Source: Planctomycetales bacterium (GTDB taxonomy: Bacteria; Planctomycetota; Planctomycetia; Isosphaerales; Isosphaeraceae). Taken from it: a DNA stretch of 45,573 nt. Below are positions 15,363-24,568 of the stretch, piece by piece (position 1 is the stretch's first letter; each line of letters opens with the position of its first letter). The stretch is from contig DAIDHB010000028.1 of NCBI GenBank assembly GCA_027452145.1, positions 1 through 45,573 of the forward strand, written 5' to 3'. Both the position numbers and the translations under genes were made by a program. The notes under the pieces are model-generated. The model did not search any database, was not told where the DNA came from, and saw nothing but the letters and a program-made list of their open reading frames with translations.

Positions 15363-18080
15363 ATGAACCGCGAGACCGCCATCATCGCCGTCGCGGCGCT
15401 CATGCTGGCCCTGGCGCCTGGAGCGAGCCCCGCGCTCGCCCAGGCCGTCAAGCTGGTCGAACGCGCGCCCGATCCGCACGGCAGCCCCCGGCCGTTCCGC
15501 GACGCGACCGATGTGCCGTTGCGCACCAGCCTGTACCTCGAGCTGGCCGTTGCGACGGGGTCGAAGGGCGACGTGGATCCCGAGAAGGTTTCGCTCACCC
15601 TCCAGCCCGAGGGAGGCGCGGCCGTCGAGCTGATCAGCGCGGGACGGCGGTTCGCATCGGGCGCGTCGGGCTGGCTGCGGCCGAGGTCCGATCTCTCGGG
15701 CGCCCGATCGCTCGCCCTCTATGTCGAGCCCCCTGCCCCGCTGCGATCCTCGACGCGATATACCGCGGTCGTGAACGCTGCCGGCGCGAAGGCCGGCGCG
15801 TGGAGCTTCACCACCGAGGAGACATCGGCCGGTCCGCGCAAGATCGACTTCCAGCTCGACCTGGCGGCTCGCCCGGTCCGCTGGCACGGCCGATTCTTCT
15901 CGGGCATCTGCAACGTCGTGTTCTGCTCGAAGGCCGCGCAGGATGGCCCGACCTACGACCTGATGGCCGAGGCCCGCCGGTCGCACCCGCGCGCCTGGAG
16001 CTATCAGCGCGACTTCTGGACCACCGGCACCGAGTACCGCCCGCCGTCGGCGTTCCTCGCCAACCGGCTGCCCAACATCGTCCGCGAGCGCGAGACCCGC
16101 CGCATCGCCGCGATCGAAACGCAGTCGAATCAACAGGTGCTCCGCCTTGAGGACGTCCTCGGCAACGAGGCGTACGGCATCCCGCCCGGCCGGTCCGTGG
16201 CCGACGACTACCACCCCGGCGACGAGATCCTGATCGCCGACGGCCTGCACGACGCCCGAACGAAGGTCATCGCCGTCGACGGCCCGGCGCGGACGGTCAC
16301 CGTCGCAAAGGTCCCCGACCCGCCCGGCGGCTGGAAGCTCGCCTACGAGGGCCCGCTGCCGAAAACCGAGGACCCCGACGCGCCCGGCCTGGTCCCGCCC
16401 GGCGGGTGCTATTTGCGCAAGCATGTCCCGCACGGCACCGCCTGCTACGACTGGCGGCGGCTGGACAAGGAATACGACCTGGTCCACGGCAAGTACGGCC
16501 GCCGGTTGATGGTGAACTTCGCCGACGCGACGGGCGACCTGGCGCGCGACGGCCGGAGCTGGACCACCGCGAAGGACCTGGCCCAGTGGCACGACGTGGC
16601 CCGCACGATCGCCGGACATCTCATCGACCGCTACGGTGACGATGCCCTCACGTTTACCTGGAGCGTCTTCAACGAGCCCGACCTCGGTCCGCTGTTCTGG
16701 CGCGCGAGCTGGGATGACCTCCAGGACTTCTATGATTACACGGTCGACGCGATCCTCCGCGCCTTCGAGGAGCGCGGGTACGACTCGAATCGGGTCCTCA
16801 TCGGCGGGCTCGAGCTGGGCGGGATCTTCGGCACCAATCTGAGGTTGAACGAGTTCCTCGCGCATTGCTCGCCCCGCGCGAAGGCCCCCGGCGCGAAGCC
16901 GGAAAACGCGGCCATGGCCGACCGCCGGCTCGACGGCAAGCGGTCGCGGCGGGTCGAGAGTCTCTGCGGTGCCCACGGCGGCAAGGGCACGCCATGCGAC
17001 TTCATCTCGATCCACTCCTATAACCGCTCGGAGCTGATGGCCGCCAAGTTGTCGAAGGCGAAGGAGACGGCGCTCGAGATCGATCCGACGTATTATGAAA
17101 AGCTCTGGATCAACTCGCACGAATCCTGCCCCGACTGGATGCCGCCGCCCGACGAGGCCGCGGCCGACGCCTACCTGGGCGACGGCTATTTCAATACCTG
17201 GTGCCTCGACGTGGTGCACCGGCAGCTCGACCGGGCCGCGCGGGACCCTCGGTATGCGTACGGCGAAACCATCCTCACGGTCTGGCCGCCGCCGGGCAAC
17301 TTCGCCGGGCTGAACGCCGTCTCGCGGATGATCGCCTGCGACGACAACGGCGACGGCCGCGCCGATCGATCCGTCACGGTGCCGATGCCGATCTTCCACG
17401 TGCTCGGGCTGCTGGCGGACCTGGGCGACGACTACTGGGTCCTGCCCGCGCGCCAGAGCGGCGGCCACGTTGTCAGCGGATTCGCCTCGCGCGACGAGCG
17501 CGGCGTCGTGCGGGTGCTGCTCTACACCCACGACGCGAGGGACACCCAGTCGCGCTCATCGGCCGAGTTCGACATCGCGCTCGAGCTGACCGGCGTTGGT
17601 GGCTCGAAATCCAGTGATGTGCGGGTAACACATTACCGTTTCGACCGCGACAGTAACTCACCCTTCCGCCGCGCCCGGGAGCTGCGCGACCGCCCGGCCC
17701 GCCGCGGCCAGGTTGATTCGAGACGCCAGGCGTCGGCGATCGCGACGTTGGAGAAAGGCGACGCTGACCCATCCGCGAGGCGCCAGGCGCTGGCGACGCT
17801 GGAATCCCTGGGCCCGGATGCCGTCCAGGCGGCTGCGCCCACGCTGTTAAAGGTGATCGCCGAAAGCAAGAACCCGGCGCTCGGCGATGCGGCCCGCGAG
17901 CTGATCCGCAAGCTGCTCGCGCCCCCGTCCTATTCGAAGGCCGAGGTCGACGAGGTCCGCCGGCTGTGCGACTGCCGCCCGACCGACTCCTCGCACTCGC
18001 GCGGCGCCGACGGCCGATTGCGGCTGACGATCCGAGCGGCCGGCAATGGCTGCTCGTTCCTGGTCATCGAGCCGGGGTGA
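15363..18080 (+). CDS. Exported GH39-like glycoside hydrolase with a HEAT-like C-terminal part
   Basis: A signal peptide (MNRETAIIAVAALMLALAPG, cleavage near ALAQA) opens the 905-residue protein. A beta-rich N-terminal part follows, with an Ig-like segment to about residue 155. From about 175 to 650 a TIM-barrel-like region holds the likely acid/base Glu438 in FTWSVFNEPDLG and a candidate nucleophile Glu587 in LWINSHESCPD. Histidine-rich FISIHSYNR precedes it. This spacing suits clan GH-A, and the text is nearest to GH39 (xylosidase/iduronidase-type) enzymes. The substrate is unknown, presumably a plant or algal polysaccharide. Residues about 785-860 look like a HEAT-type repeat (ATLESLGPDAVQAAAPTLL). 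Some planctomycete relatives are large and uncharacterised; the family call is by motif, not by search. Confidence 0.6.
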   Translation: MNRETAIIAVAALMLALAPGASPALAQAVKLVERAPDPHGSPRPFRDATDVPLRTSLYLELAVATGSKGDVDPEKVSLTLQPEGGAAVELISAGRRFASGASGWLRPRSDLSGARSLALYVEPPAPLRSSTRYTAVVNAAGAKAGAWSFTTEETSAGPRKIDFQLDLAARPVRWHGRFFSGICNVVFCSKAAQDGPTYDLMAEARRSHPRAWSYQRDFWTTGTEYRPPSAFLANRLPNIVRERETRRIAAIETQSNQQVLRLEDVLGNEAYGIPPGRSVADDYHPGDEILIADGLHDARTKVIAVDGPARTVTVAKVPDPPGGWKLAYEGPLPKTEDPDAPGLVPPGGCYLRKHVPHGTACYDWRRLDKEYDLVHGKYGRRLMVNFADATGDLARDGRSWTTAKDLAQWHDVARTIAGHLIDRYGDDALTFTWSVFNEPDLGPLFWRASWDDLQDFYDYTVDAILRAFEERGYDSNRVLIGGLELGGIFGTNLRLNEFLAHCSPRAKAPGAKPENAAMADRRLDGKRSRRVESLCGAHGGKGTPCDFISIHSYNRSELMAAKLSKAKETALEIDPTYYEKLWINSHESCPDWMPPPDEAAADAYLGDGYFNTWCLDVVHRQLDRAARDPRYAYGETILTVWPPPGNFAGLNAVSRMIACDDNGDGRADRSVTVPMPIFHVLGLLADLGDDYWVLPARQSGGHVVSGFASRDERGVVRVLLYTHDARDTQSRSSAEFDIALELTGVGGSKSSDVRVTHYRFDRDSNSPFRRARELRDRPARRGQVDSRRQASAIATLEKGDADPSARRQALATLESLGPDAVQAAAPTLLKVIAESKNPALGDAARELIRKLLAPPSYSKAEVDEVRRLCDCRPTDSSHSRGADGRLRLTIRAAGNGCSFLVIEPG

Positions 18081-18165
18081 GGATGCCAGGGACTCCAGCC
18101 GCCGATTCCAACCAGGAATCACACGAAGGGCACGAATCCATTACCCGGGCAAGAAAGGTCCTCAA

Positions 18166-18222
18166 GTAGGTCGGGCATTCTTGCCCGACATTCCGGCCCC
18201 GTCGGGCAAGACTGCCCGACCG
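18166..18222. repeat. Paired GTCGGGCA palindromes
   Basis: GTCGGGCATTCTTGCCCGAC at 18170-18189 and GTCGGGCAAGACTGCCCGAC at 18201-18220 are each palindromic and are inverted copies of one another with one mismatch. The preceding AAGTAG is the same as in the 41-kb repeats. It lies between two converging genes and could act as a bidirectional terminator. Confidence 0.75.
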
Positions 18223-18279
18223 AATCTCATGCCGGCGGAATACGTTCTTCTTCTCTGTTATCAATCTGCGAGGTGATGA

Positions 18280-20529
18280 TCAATCGACATGCGGCAGCAC
18301 GATGAACACTACACCGCGATCGGCGATCGCCGCGATGACGCCGTCGGGATGATCGGGGTCGGCGACGAGCGCCTCGACCTTCGACCGGCCCAGCCGCGGC
18401 ACGGCGTCGAGCGGGTGCAGCGTCTTGCCGTCGGCCTCGACCATCAGCAGGCCCTGGCCTCCGCCCAGCCAGAGCCGGCCGCGGCCGTCGCGGGCCAGCC
18501 GGGTCACCGGGCGATTGCCGGTCTCGATCGCCGCCGCCGACAGCTTCTCGCCGTCGATTGCGAAGATCTTCAATCCCCGGTCGGTGGCGAGCAGCAGCGA
18601 GTCCTTCGTCCAGGCGATCGCGTCGTGCACCTTGACCGGCCCCTCCGCGCCGGCCGCGATGGGCGTGACGAGCGTCAGTCGCGGAGCCTTGAACTCGGGG
18701 CCATACTCCAGCCGGAGCAGGCGCTCGAGGCGCCTGTCGTGAAGAATCCACGGCGGCCCGGCCTCGTTCACGGCGGTCAGCGCCAGGTCCAGCCCGTTCC
18801 AGTCCTCGCGGCGGATTGCGTGCGGGCCCCTGGATGTGTCGGTATCCATCCATTTGCCGCCGGTGAAACGGCGGAGGATGCTGTTCTCGGCGTTCCAGAG
18901 GGCACCATCGGGTGTGACGAAGCTGGCCCTGGCGATCAGCGTCGAGACCTCGCTGCCGATGACCTCGGCCTTGCCGTGATGCCAGCGGGCGGTCGTGCGC
19001 GTGCCCAGGTCGCCGTAATACACCCCGTTCACCGTGTAAATCGAGCCGTCGCGGCCGACCAGAGTCGCCGTGCTCGACCAGTCCATATCCGGCGGCGCGC
19101 CCTTCTCGCGGTCGGCATCGGGATGGGCCCGATACGGCGGCGAGAACGAGGCGAGCGTCCATCCTCCGTCATGGTGACGCCAGACCGCGTCGTTTTCCTG
19201 GCCGTTGTCCGGGGCTGGGAACAGCAGGATTCCTTCCCTCGACAGAATCATTTGCCCGGTGGATTCAATCTCGAGCTGGGTCAGCGGTGTGCTCCGCGTG
19301 GTCTTGCCGTCGACCAGCCGGACCAGCCCATCCATCCGCGTGGCGAACAGGTATCCCATCGGCCCGCCGGCCGCCTTCGGGGCGATCGGCTCGACCGAGC
19401 GCACCGAGGGGTACGTGCCCACCGCGTCGCGACGGCCCGCCCGATAGCCGATCTCCAGCTCGTGGAACTTCCGCCAGTCGGCGAGCTTCGCATCGGTGCG
19501 GTACATCTCGCTGAACGCCATCACGACGATCGCGCCCGTGCCGGGCTCCTCGATGATGTTTGTGATCGGCAGGAACGGGCGATTGAGGTCGATGGGGGGC
19601 TCGGGCGCCGCCTTCGCGGGCGCGGCCCCGGGCCCGTTCTCCTCCGCCTTCTCGGCCTGGAGCCGCCGTTCGGTCTCGCGGCGGATCAGCTCGAGGTTAT
19701 CACGGTGGTAGAGATCCTCGGCCCGGCCGCGGTCGACCCGGCAGATGAATCCACTGACGCCGCCCATGTGCATCGTACCGCCGTGAGCCCAAATCTGGCC
19801 GTCGGGCATTTCCGCGAATCCGTAGACACCGTCCCAGAACGCATCTCGCCCGGCCTCGCCGCCGGCCCCGGGCGGGAGGATCTGGTGAACCTGGCCGGTG
19901 GTCAGATCGACGGAGACGCACCACCCCGCCCACTCGCCGTTGTCCGCACCGAGCCAGAGCCGGCCCTTGCGGTCGAGCAGGAACGCGCCGGGGCGCCCCA
20001 GCAATTTGGGGAGCTCGTACGTCTTCCCCTTGCCGAGGTCGTGGACGGCGAGCCGGGGCTTCACGAGAACCGTCACGATCCGCGGTTTCTCCCCAGCAAC
20101 CGCGCTCGTGACGCCCACCCACGCCACCTCGCCCGTCGACCGGGCGAGCTCGGTGATCGCCAGCGTGGCCGGGTCGACGCGGGCGATTCGCCCGTCGGCG
20201 AACCCGGCGAGCACCGTGTCTCCCTCGCCGCGGCCGAGGCAGGGCGCGGCGACCGGGCCGAACGATTCCGTCGTCAGCCGGAGGGTTGCCCGGTCGAACC
20301 GCAACAGCGCGCCGGAATCCGTCAGCGCGACGATCGAGTCGCCCGAGCTGACGGCCTTCGCCAGCGCATTACCATCGCGCTGGTAATACGACCAGGCGTA
20401 ATGAGCCGACAACCCCGACGCGAGGCGGACCGTTCCCTCGCGCTGGACGAATCCCGGCCCGTCGTCGGCGCGGGCGATGTGAGCGCTCAGCACCAGCACG
20501 GCCAGCACCTGGAGAACACGGTTCGTCAT
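18280..20529 (-). CDS. Exported beta-propeller protein
   Basis: The 749-residue protein begins with a signal peptide (MTNRVLQVLAVLVLSAHIARA). The body is made of short repeated beta blades of the two-component-regulator/NHL propeller type: SIVALTDSGALLRFDRATL, VLAGFADGRIARVDPATLAI, FLLDRKGRLWLGADNGEW, FAEMPDGQIWAHGG, LVGRDGSIYTVNGV, TPDGALWNAENSILRRFTGG, LARDGRGRLWLGGGQGLLMV. A charged, Glu/Ala/Pro-rich insertion lies near residues 285-315 (RRLQAEKAEENGPGAAPAKA). There is no kinase or catalytic motif, so it is probably a binding protein in the envelope. GAGG stands six bases before the ATG. It is 45 bases downstream of the CMD-like gene on the same strand, so the two may be cotranscribed. Confidence 0.75.
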   Translation of the reverse strand: MTNRVLQVLAVLVLSAHIARADDGPGFVQREGTVRLASGLSAHYAWSYYQRDGNALAKAVSSGDSIVALTDSGALLRFDRATLRLTTESFGPVAAPCLGRGEGDTVLAGFADGRIARVDPATLAITELARSTGEVAWVGVTSAVAGEKPRIVTVLVKPRLAVHDLGKGKTYELPKLLGRPGAFLLDRKGRLWLGADNGEWAGWCVSVDLTTGQVHQILPPGAGGEAGRDAFWDGVYGFAEMPDGQIWAHGGTMHMGGVSGFICRVDRGRAEDLYHRDNLELIRRETERRLQAEKAEENGPGAAPAKAAPEPPIDLNRPFLPITNIIEEPGTGAIVVMAFSEMYRTDAKLADWRKFHELEIGYRAGRRDAVGTYPSVRSVEPIAPKAAGGPMGYLFATRMDGLVRLVDGKTTRSTPLTQLEIESTGQMILSREGILLFPAPDNGQENDAVWRHHDGGWTLASFSPPYRAHPDADREKGAPPDMDWSSTATLVGRDGSIYTVNGVYYGDLGTRTTARWHHGKAEVIGSEVSTLIARASFVTPDGALWNAENSILRRFTGGKWMDTDTSRGPHAIRREDWNGLDLALTAVNEAGPPWILHDRRLERLLRLEYGPEFKAPRLTLVTPIAAGAEGPVKVHDAIAWTKDSLLLATDRGLKIFAIDGEKLSAAAIETGNRPVTRLARDGRGRLWLGGGQGLLMVEADGKTLHPLDAVPRLGRSKVEALVADPDHPDGVIAAIADRGVVFIVLPHVD

Positions 20530-20574
20530 GGCGGCCTCGATTCTGGTATTGTCGCGATCGGTCGGCTTGCTCGC

Positions 20575-21006
20575 TCACTCGACGCGGGGGCGGACGTCGG
20601 GCACGACCTGGTAGCCGTTCGCCATCGAGTTCGTCAGGTTGAACAGGCCGACGACCGACATGATCTCGCCGAGGGTCTCGTCGTCCACGCCGAGCTTCCG
20701 CAGCGCGGCGGTGTGCGAGTTGATGCAGTAAGCGCAGCCGTTCGTGGCCGAGACGGCCAGCGCGATGATCTCGCGGGTCCGGGCATCGAGGCGCGGCGTG
20801 CGGCCGACGGCCTCGGGATGCATCACCGATTTCAGGGTCGTCCAGACCATCTCGAGCTGGTTCGGGTTGATCGCGATCACCCGCCAGAAGTCCGGGACGA
20901 AATCGATATTCTTGGTCTTCTTGATGTCCGCGAAGATGGCGGCCACCTTGCCGGTGGCCTCGGATTCCTCGACTGGGCGCACGGTGGCGATGCGGTTGTC
21001 GGGCAT
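20575..21006 (-). CDS. Carboxymuconolactone decarboxylase/AhpD-like peroxidase-family protein
   Basis: The 143-residue protein is an all-helical CMD/AhpD-type protein. The redox motif is CAYCINSH, with Cys91, Cys94 and His98, in the classical CxxCxxxH spacing, preceded by the conserved helix REIIALAVSATNG. Proteins of this kind use the cysteine pair for alkylhydroperoxidase or disulfide reductase activity; this one looks like the 'peroxidase-related' subgroup. The start is taken at MPDNRIATV, with GAAAGGA eight bases upstream; the frame runs 75 codons further without support. It lacks a signal peptide, so it is cytoplasmic, unlike its neighbours. The short distance to the propeller gene suggests a shared transcript. 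Confidence 0.88.
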   Translation of the reverse strand: MPDNRIATVRPVEESEATGKVAAIFADIKKTKNIDFVPDFWRVIAINPNQLEMVWTTLKSVMHPEAVGRTPRLDARTREIIALAVSATNGCAYCINSHTAALRKLGVDDETLGEIMSVVGLFNLTNSMANGYQVVPDVRPRVE

Positions 21007-21285
21007 GGGGGCAATCCTTTCGCCGGGATGAACGCCGCCTCGGTTGGAATCGATTCTCGCGATGAGAACCAGACGCCGGAGAACCCTCCGGTATTCGGCC
21101 GGGGCGGTGAGAAATCTCGCAGGCCCCAGCATAACGCGCGCTCGCGCCCGATCCGAGCGGCGAGATCGCGCCGCCGGTGCGAGGCCCGGCCCGCATGGCG
21201 CGGCCACAGGGCGGTTGACCTCTTCTCGCAAAGGGGGGGCAGTCCGGAGATCGGAGACCGAAAACCGAAGACCGAAAACCGAAAA
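21007..21285. other. Intergenic region with a short A-rich tandem repeat
   Basis: No gene is supported. The region ends in a tandem run of GACCGAAAACCGAA units (about 21249-21286), directly after the stop codon of the large carboxypeptidase-regulatory gene. Its A-rich composition stands out in this GC-rich DNA. Confidence 0.5.
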
Positions 21286-23982
21286 CTATTCCCGAACCAC
21301 CTCCGGCTCCGGCGGCGTGAGGGTGAGCGCGCCCAGGTCCAGCGGCTTCGCGTCCGGGCCGGCGGGGACCTCGACGTACTGGTCGAGCCCGGCGATCTTG
21401 ACGAGCTTGCGCTCCCCGAGGGACTCCGCCCTGTCCTCGGTGTAACTCGCCACGAGCCAGTACTGCCCCTCGGGCACATCATCGATGCGGAACGAGCCGT
21501 CCGGGCCGACCTTCACGGCGTAGCTGCTGGCACCCTCGTAGTACCGCCGGCCCTCGTCGGTCTGGTAGTAGTCGTCCCACCACTGCTTCCGGCGGGCGCC
21601 GTCCCAGTCGTCGAAGCCCTCGGGAAATCCCGGCTCCGGCTGAGCGAGCCACATGCGGGCGACGACCCATTGAAAGGGGAATTCGGGCAGGCCCGGGGCG
21701 CGAGTCAGGCGGCCGATCACCGGCCGGCCCTTGCCGCCGACGATCACCTCGGCGGTCTGCCCCGACTGCACCTCGATCCCCTGGCGGTGCGATCGCCTCA
21801 ATTCGTTGCTGGCCGTCCACGAGGGGCGATAGACCATCGCGTGCCCCGGCGCGACGCAGTCCATCGCGAACCGGCCCTCGGCGTCTGTCAGCGCCCGCGA
21901 CACGAAGGCCACGATCGGCTCGCCGCGATAATCGGCGTTCCAGACCTCGGCGCCGACCAGCCGGCGAGCACCGGGCCCGATCCCGACGCGCACCTGGCCG
22001 ACGATCCGGCCCCAGGGCTCGAGCGTCACGTCGGGATTCGCCGCGAGTTCATCGGGCGTGCGCTGGGCCATCCCCGAGGGCGCGAGCAACACGATCCGCC
22101 CCGGCGCCTCGGGACGAGCGAATCCATATCGGCCGTCGCGATCCGTGCGGATGATCTCGCCGCGCCAGCCGTCGACCAGCCGGCCGTTGTAGATGCTCGG
22201 CCGCGGCTGGCCCTTCAATGCGACGAGGATCTCCGCACCGGCGGCCGGCGCGCCGTCGGGCGCGCGAACCGTGCCCTTGATCCACGGTCGCCTGCGCAGG
22301 GCGAAGTCGAAGGTGGGCTGGCCGGCCCATTGATTGAAACTCCTCGACACGGCCGGGGCATACCCTTCGGCCTCGACGCGGACGAGCAGGACCGGGTAGT
22401 AGAACCGCGGTTCGCTCTGGCGTTTCTCGTGCGGGAAGCGGACCTCATATCGACCACCGTCGATTACTCGGCCGGCGAGGCGGGACCAGTCGGGCGGGCT
22501 CTCGTATTCGGTTGGCGCGAAGTCGTGGGTCCAGGCGACGCCCTCGATCAGTCGGCAGCGCTCGATCGGCCGGCCGGTCTCGGCGTCGACGACCTTGCCG
22601 CGCAGGCGGAACGGGCGAGGCATCGTGAGCACAATCTCGGTGATGCCGGCGCCGGGCGCCGAGCGGCGGACTTCCTGGCCCTCGGCCGGGTTGTCGACCT
22701 TCAGGACCTCCATCTCGAGCGGCGCGTGAGTCCACTCGAACCGGCCGTCGGCGTCCGTCTCGGCCCGCAGGGCGCACAGGTCGGTCCGACCGCGGATCTC
22801 GGGCGTGACCCGCGCGCCGGCGACCGGTCGTCCGTCGTGAGCGACCACGCGTCCGCGGATGGTCCGCCCCGGTCCCAGATGGATCACCAGCGGCGGGTCG
22901 CTCGGCCCGGTCTTCGCGACCTGACGGAAGTCGGGCGCGAACCATCCGGGCCACACCGTGGGCGGCTCCGGCTCCTCGCCTGGAGCGGCCTCGGCGGGCG
23001 CCGGGAGCAGGCTCGATCCGGGCGGCGCCGGCGCCTCCAGGCGCCGCGCGGCGACTGGCGGCGCGGGTCCCTCGAGGGCCTCCGGGCCGGGCGGGCCGAG
23101 GTGGACGAGCTTCACACTCGTCGCCATCCCGGGCGCGTCGGCCGTGAGGATCGCGAGGCCCGGCCGGCAGCCCTCGAACCGGAACCGGCCGTCGGGCCCG
23201 GCCGTCTCGGGGATCGGCTCGGACCCGCTCGCATCGCGCCAGGCCACCGCGGCCCCGGCGACGGGTTTGCCATCCGGGCCGACGACGGTGCCGGCGACCG
23301 TGTAGGCCGTCTCCAGCACCAGGACGGCCGAGCCGTCGCGCAGCTCCTTCGTCGGCACGTTCCGGTTGAACGAGCCCCCGCTGTCGAGGAAGCCCGGATG
23401 CTGGACGCGAAGGGCGACTTCCTCCGCCTTCCACGATGCCGGCAGGATCGTGCAGCGCCAGCGGCCGTCGGAATCGGTCGTGAAGCCCGCGTCGTCCGGC
23501 AGGTCGAGCGCCTCGATCTCGCCGCGCGGGGCGTTCGCCAGCGACGGCGTGACCCGGGCACCAGCGACCGGCCGGCCCTGCTCGTCGCGGACAACTCCGC
23601 CGATCGCCGTACCGCGGTCGAGGACGATCGTATAGGTCGACGGCACACCCTCGAACTCGAACTCATGCTGATAACCCCAGGCGATCCGCACCGGCACGAA
23701 CCCGTCTTTCCAGGCGTGGACGACGAATGTTCGAGTCTCCGGCGGCACCGGGACCGAGCAGGCGCCGTGCTCGTCGGTCGTACTGTGAGAGGTTTTCGCG
23801 CCAGCGACCCGGGCGTCGCCGGCGCGGATGGCCGCCCCGGCGACGGGTTTGCCGCCGTCGCGCTCGACGACGCGCAGCTCCAGCCTGCGGCCGGCCGCGA
23901 TCGGCCCGGCGCCTCGGGCCAGACCGGCCGGCGGCGCCAGTATTGCGAGCAGCACAGATATACACGCGAGTCGCTCTGGCAT
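21286..23982 (-). CDS. Large exported protein with multiple carboxypeptidase-regulatory-like domains
   Basis: A signal peptide (MPERLACISVLLAILAPPAG) opens the 898-residue product. AGGAGG stands six bases before the ATG; the frame extends 21 codons further up without support. The rest is a chain of transthyretin-like beta sandwiches, each with a G-x-V-x-D-x-x-G-x-P-V-x-G-A pattern: VVRDEQGRPVAGARVTPSL, VVGPDGKPVAGAAVAW, VVAHDGRPVAGARVTPEI, VVDAETGRPIERC, VRAPDGAPAAGAEILV, and late strands such as TDSDGRW, TDADGRFEW and DAEGRFAMD. About residues 310-365 form a Pro/Ala-rich linker. There is no catalytic domain, so it probably works as an adhesive or structural envelope protein. The C-terminal ExxWxDYYQTDEGRRYYEG stretch is followed by one last sandwich. 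Confidence 0.8.
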   Translation of the reverse strand: MPERLACISVLLAILAPPAGLARGAGPIAAGRRLELRVVERDGGKPVAGAAIRAGDARVAGAKTSHSTTDEHGACSVPVPPETRTFVVHAWKDGFVPVRIAWGYQHEFEFEGVPSTYTIVLDRGTAIGGVVRDEQGRPVAGARVTPSLANAPRGEIEALDLPDDAGFTTDSDGRWRCTILPASWKAEEVALRVQHPGFLDSGGSFNRNVPTKELRDGSAVLVLETAYTVAGTVVGPDGKPVAGAAVAWRDASGSEPIPETAGPDGRFRFEGCRPGLAILTADAPGMATSVKLVHLGPPGPEALEGPAPPVAARRLEAPAPPGSSLLPAPAEAAPGEEPEPPTVWPGWFAPDFRQVAKTGPSDPPLVIHLGPGRTIRGRVVAHDGRPVAGARVTPEIRGRTDLCALRAETDADGRFEWTHAPLEMEVLKVDNPAEGQEVRRSAPGAGITEIVLTMPRPFRLRGKVVDAETGRPIERCRLIEGVAWTHDFAPTEYESPPDWSRLAGRVIDGGRYEVRFPHEKRQSEPRFYYPVLLVRVEAEGYAPAVSRSFNQWAGQPTFDFALRRRPWIKGTVRAPDGAPAAGAEILVALKGQPRPSIYNGRLVDGWRGEIIRTDRDGRYGFARPEAPGRIVLLAPSGMAQRTPDELAANPDVTLEPWGRIVGQVRVGIGPGARRLVGAEVWNADYRGEPIVAFVSRALTDAEGRFAMDCVAPGHAMVYRPSWTASNELRRSHRQGIEVQSGQTAEVIVGGKGRPVIGRLTRAPGLPEFPFQWVVARMWLAQPEPGFPEGFDDWDGARRKQWWDDYYQTDEGRRYYEGASSYAVKVGPDGSFRIDDVPEGQYWLVASYTEDRAESLGERKLVKIAGLDQYVEVPAGPDAKPLDLGALTLTPPEPEVVRE

Positions 23983-24568
23983 CGGTGCCTCCTTTCGACG
24001 CGATGGTTGATCTCCGGTAGGTCGGGCTTCAGCCTGACGGCCCACCCGCGAAGGGCTCGAAGACTCGCCGGACGCGGGTCTCCTGACTCCGCGCCTCAGT
24101 CCGGATCGACGTTGGCTACAGGATTCGCGTGGAGGGGATGCCTCGATCGGCGGTGGAAGCGAAGTCTTGAGGTTTCGCTACGGCACGTGCCGGAGGTCAT
24201 TCCCATGATCAGCAGAGCATACCGTGCAACTCGGGTCAACGACGAGGATCGGGAGCGGCTCGCGACCGGCAACGACGGCCTGCTTCGCGGTGCCGCGGCT
24301 GATGCCGCGGGACATGGTGCACGAGTCGCTCGAGGCCAGGAAGTCCGGTGGGAACGGAGGATGCGCCTCCGGGCGGGCTCGCGTCCCTCCGGCCGCCGAT
24401 CCGTCCTGCCACCTCCGGAAGTCGAGACCTTGGCGCCCCGCGAGGGAGTGCCCACCGAAGGTCCTTCGCGCCTTCGCTGGCCCCCAGCCGCGCGGGAGAG
24501 CTTCGGTAGTCGGCCCTGATTCACGCCACTTCGCCACGCCACCGTACATCGCCAACCGGAGCCCGTCG
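23983..24568. other. 586-base region without a supported gene
   Basis: The region lies between divergent genes. A partial copy of the GTAGGTCGGGC repeat (GTAGGTCGGGCTTCAGCC, from 24017) is present. Frames on both strands stay open because of base composition, but none has a ribosome-binding site, a recognisable motif or a plausible protein composition. A promoter for the phosphotransferase gene and one for the large minus-strand gene must lie here; I cannot place them. Confidence 0.4.

Noticed and set aside
15063..17531. 822-codon minus-strand frame
   Set aside because: Complement of the glycoside hydrolase gene and part of the MITE-like element; shadow frame.
18289..24519. 2076-codon open frame on the plus strand
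   Set aside because: It lies opposite three genes with signal peptides, ribosome-binding sites and recognisable domains. The translation is Arg/Asp/Gly/Val-rich with no domain, typical of the antisense of GC-rich coding DNA.
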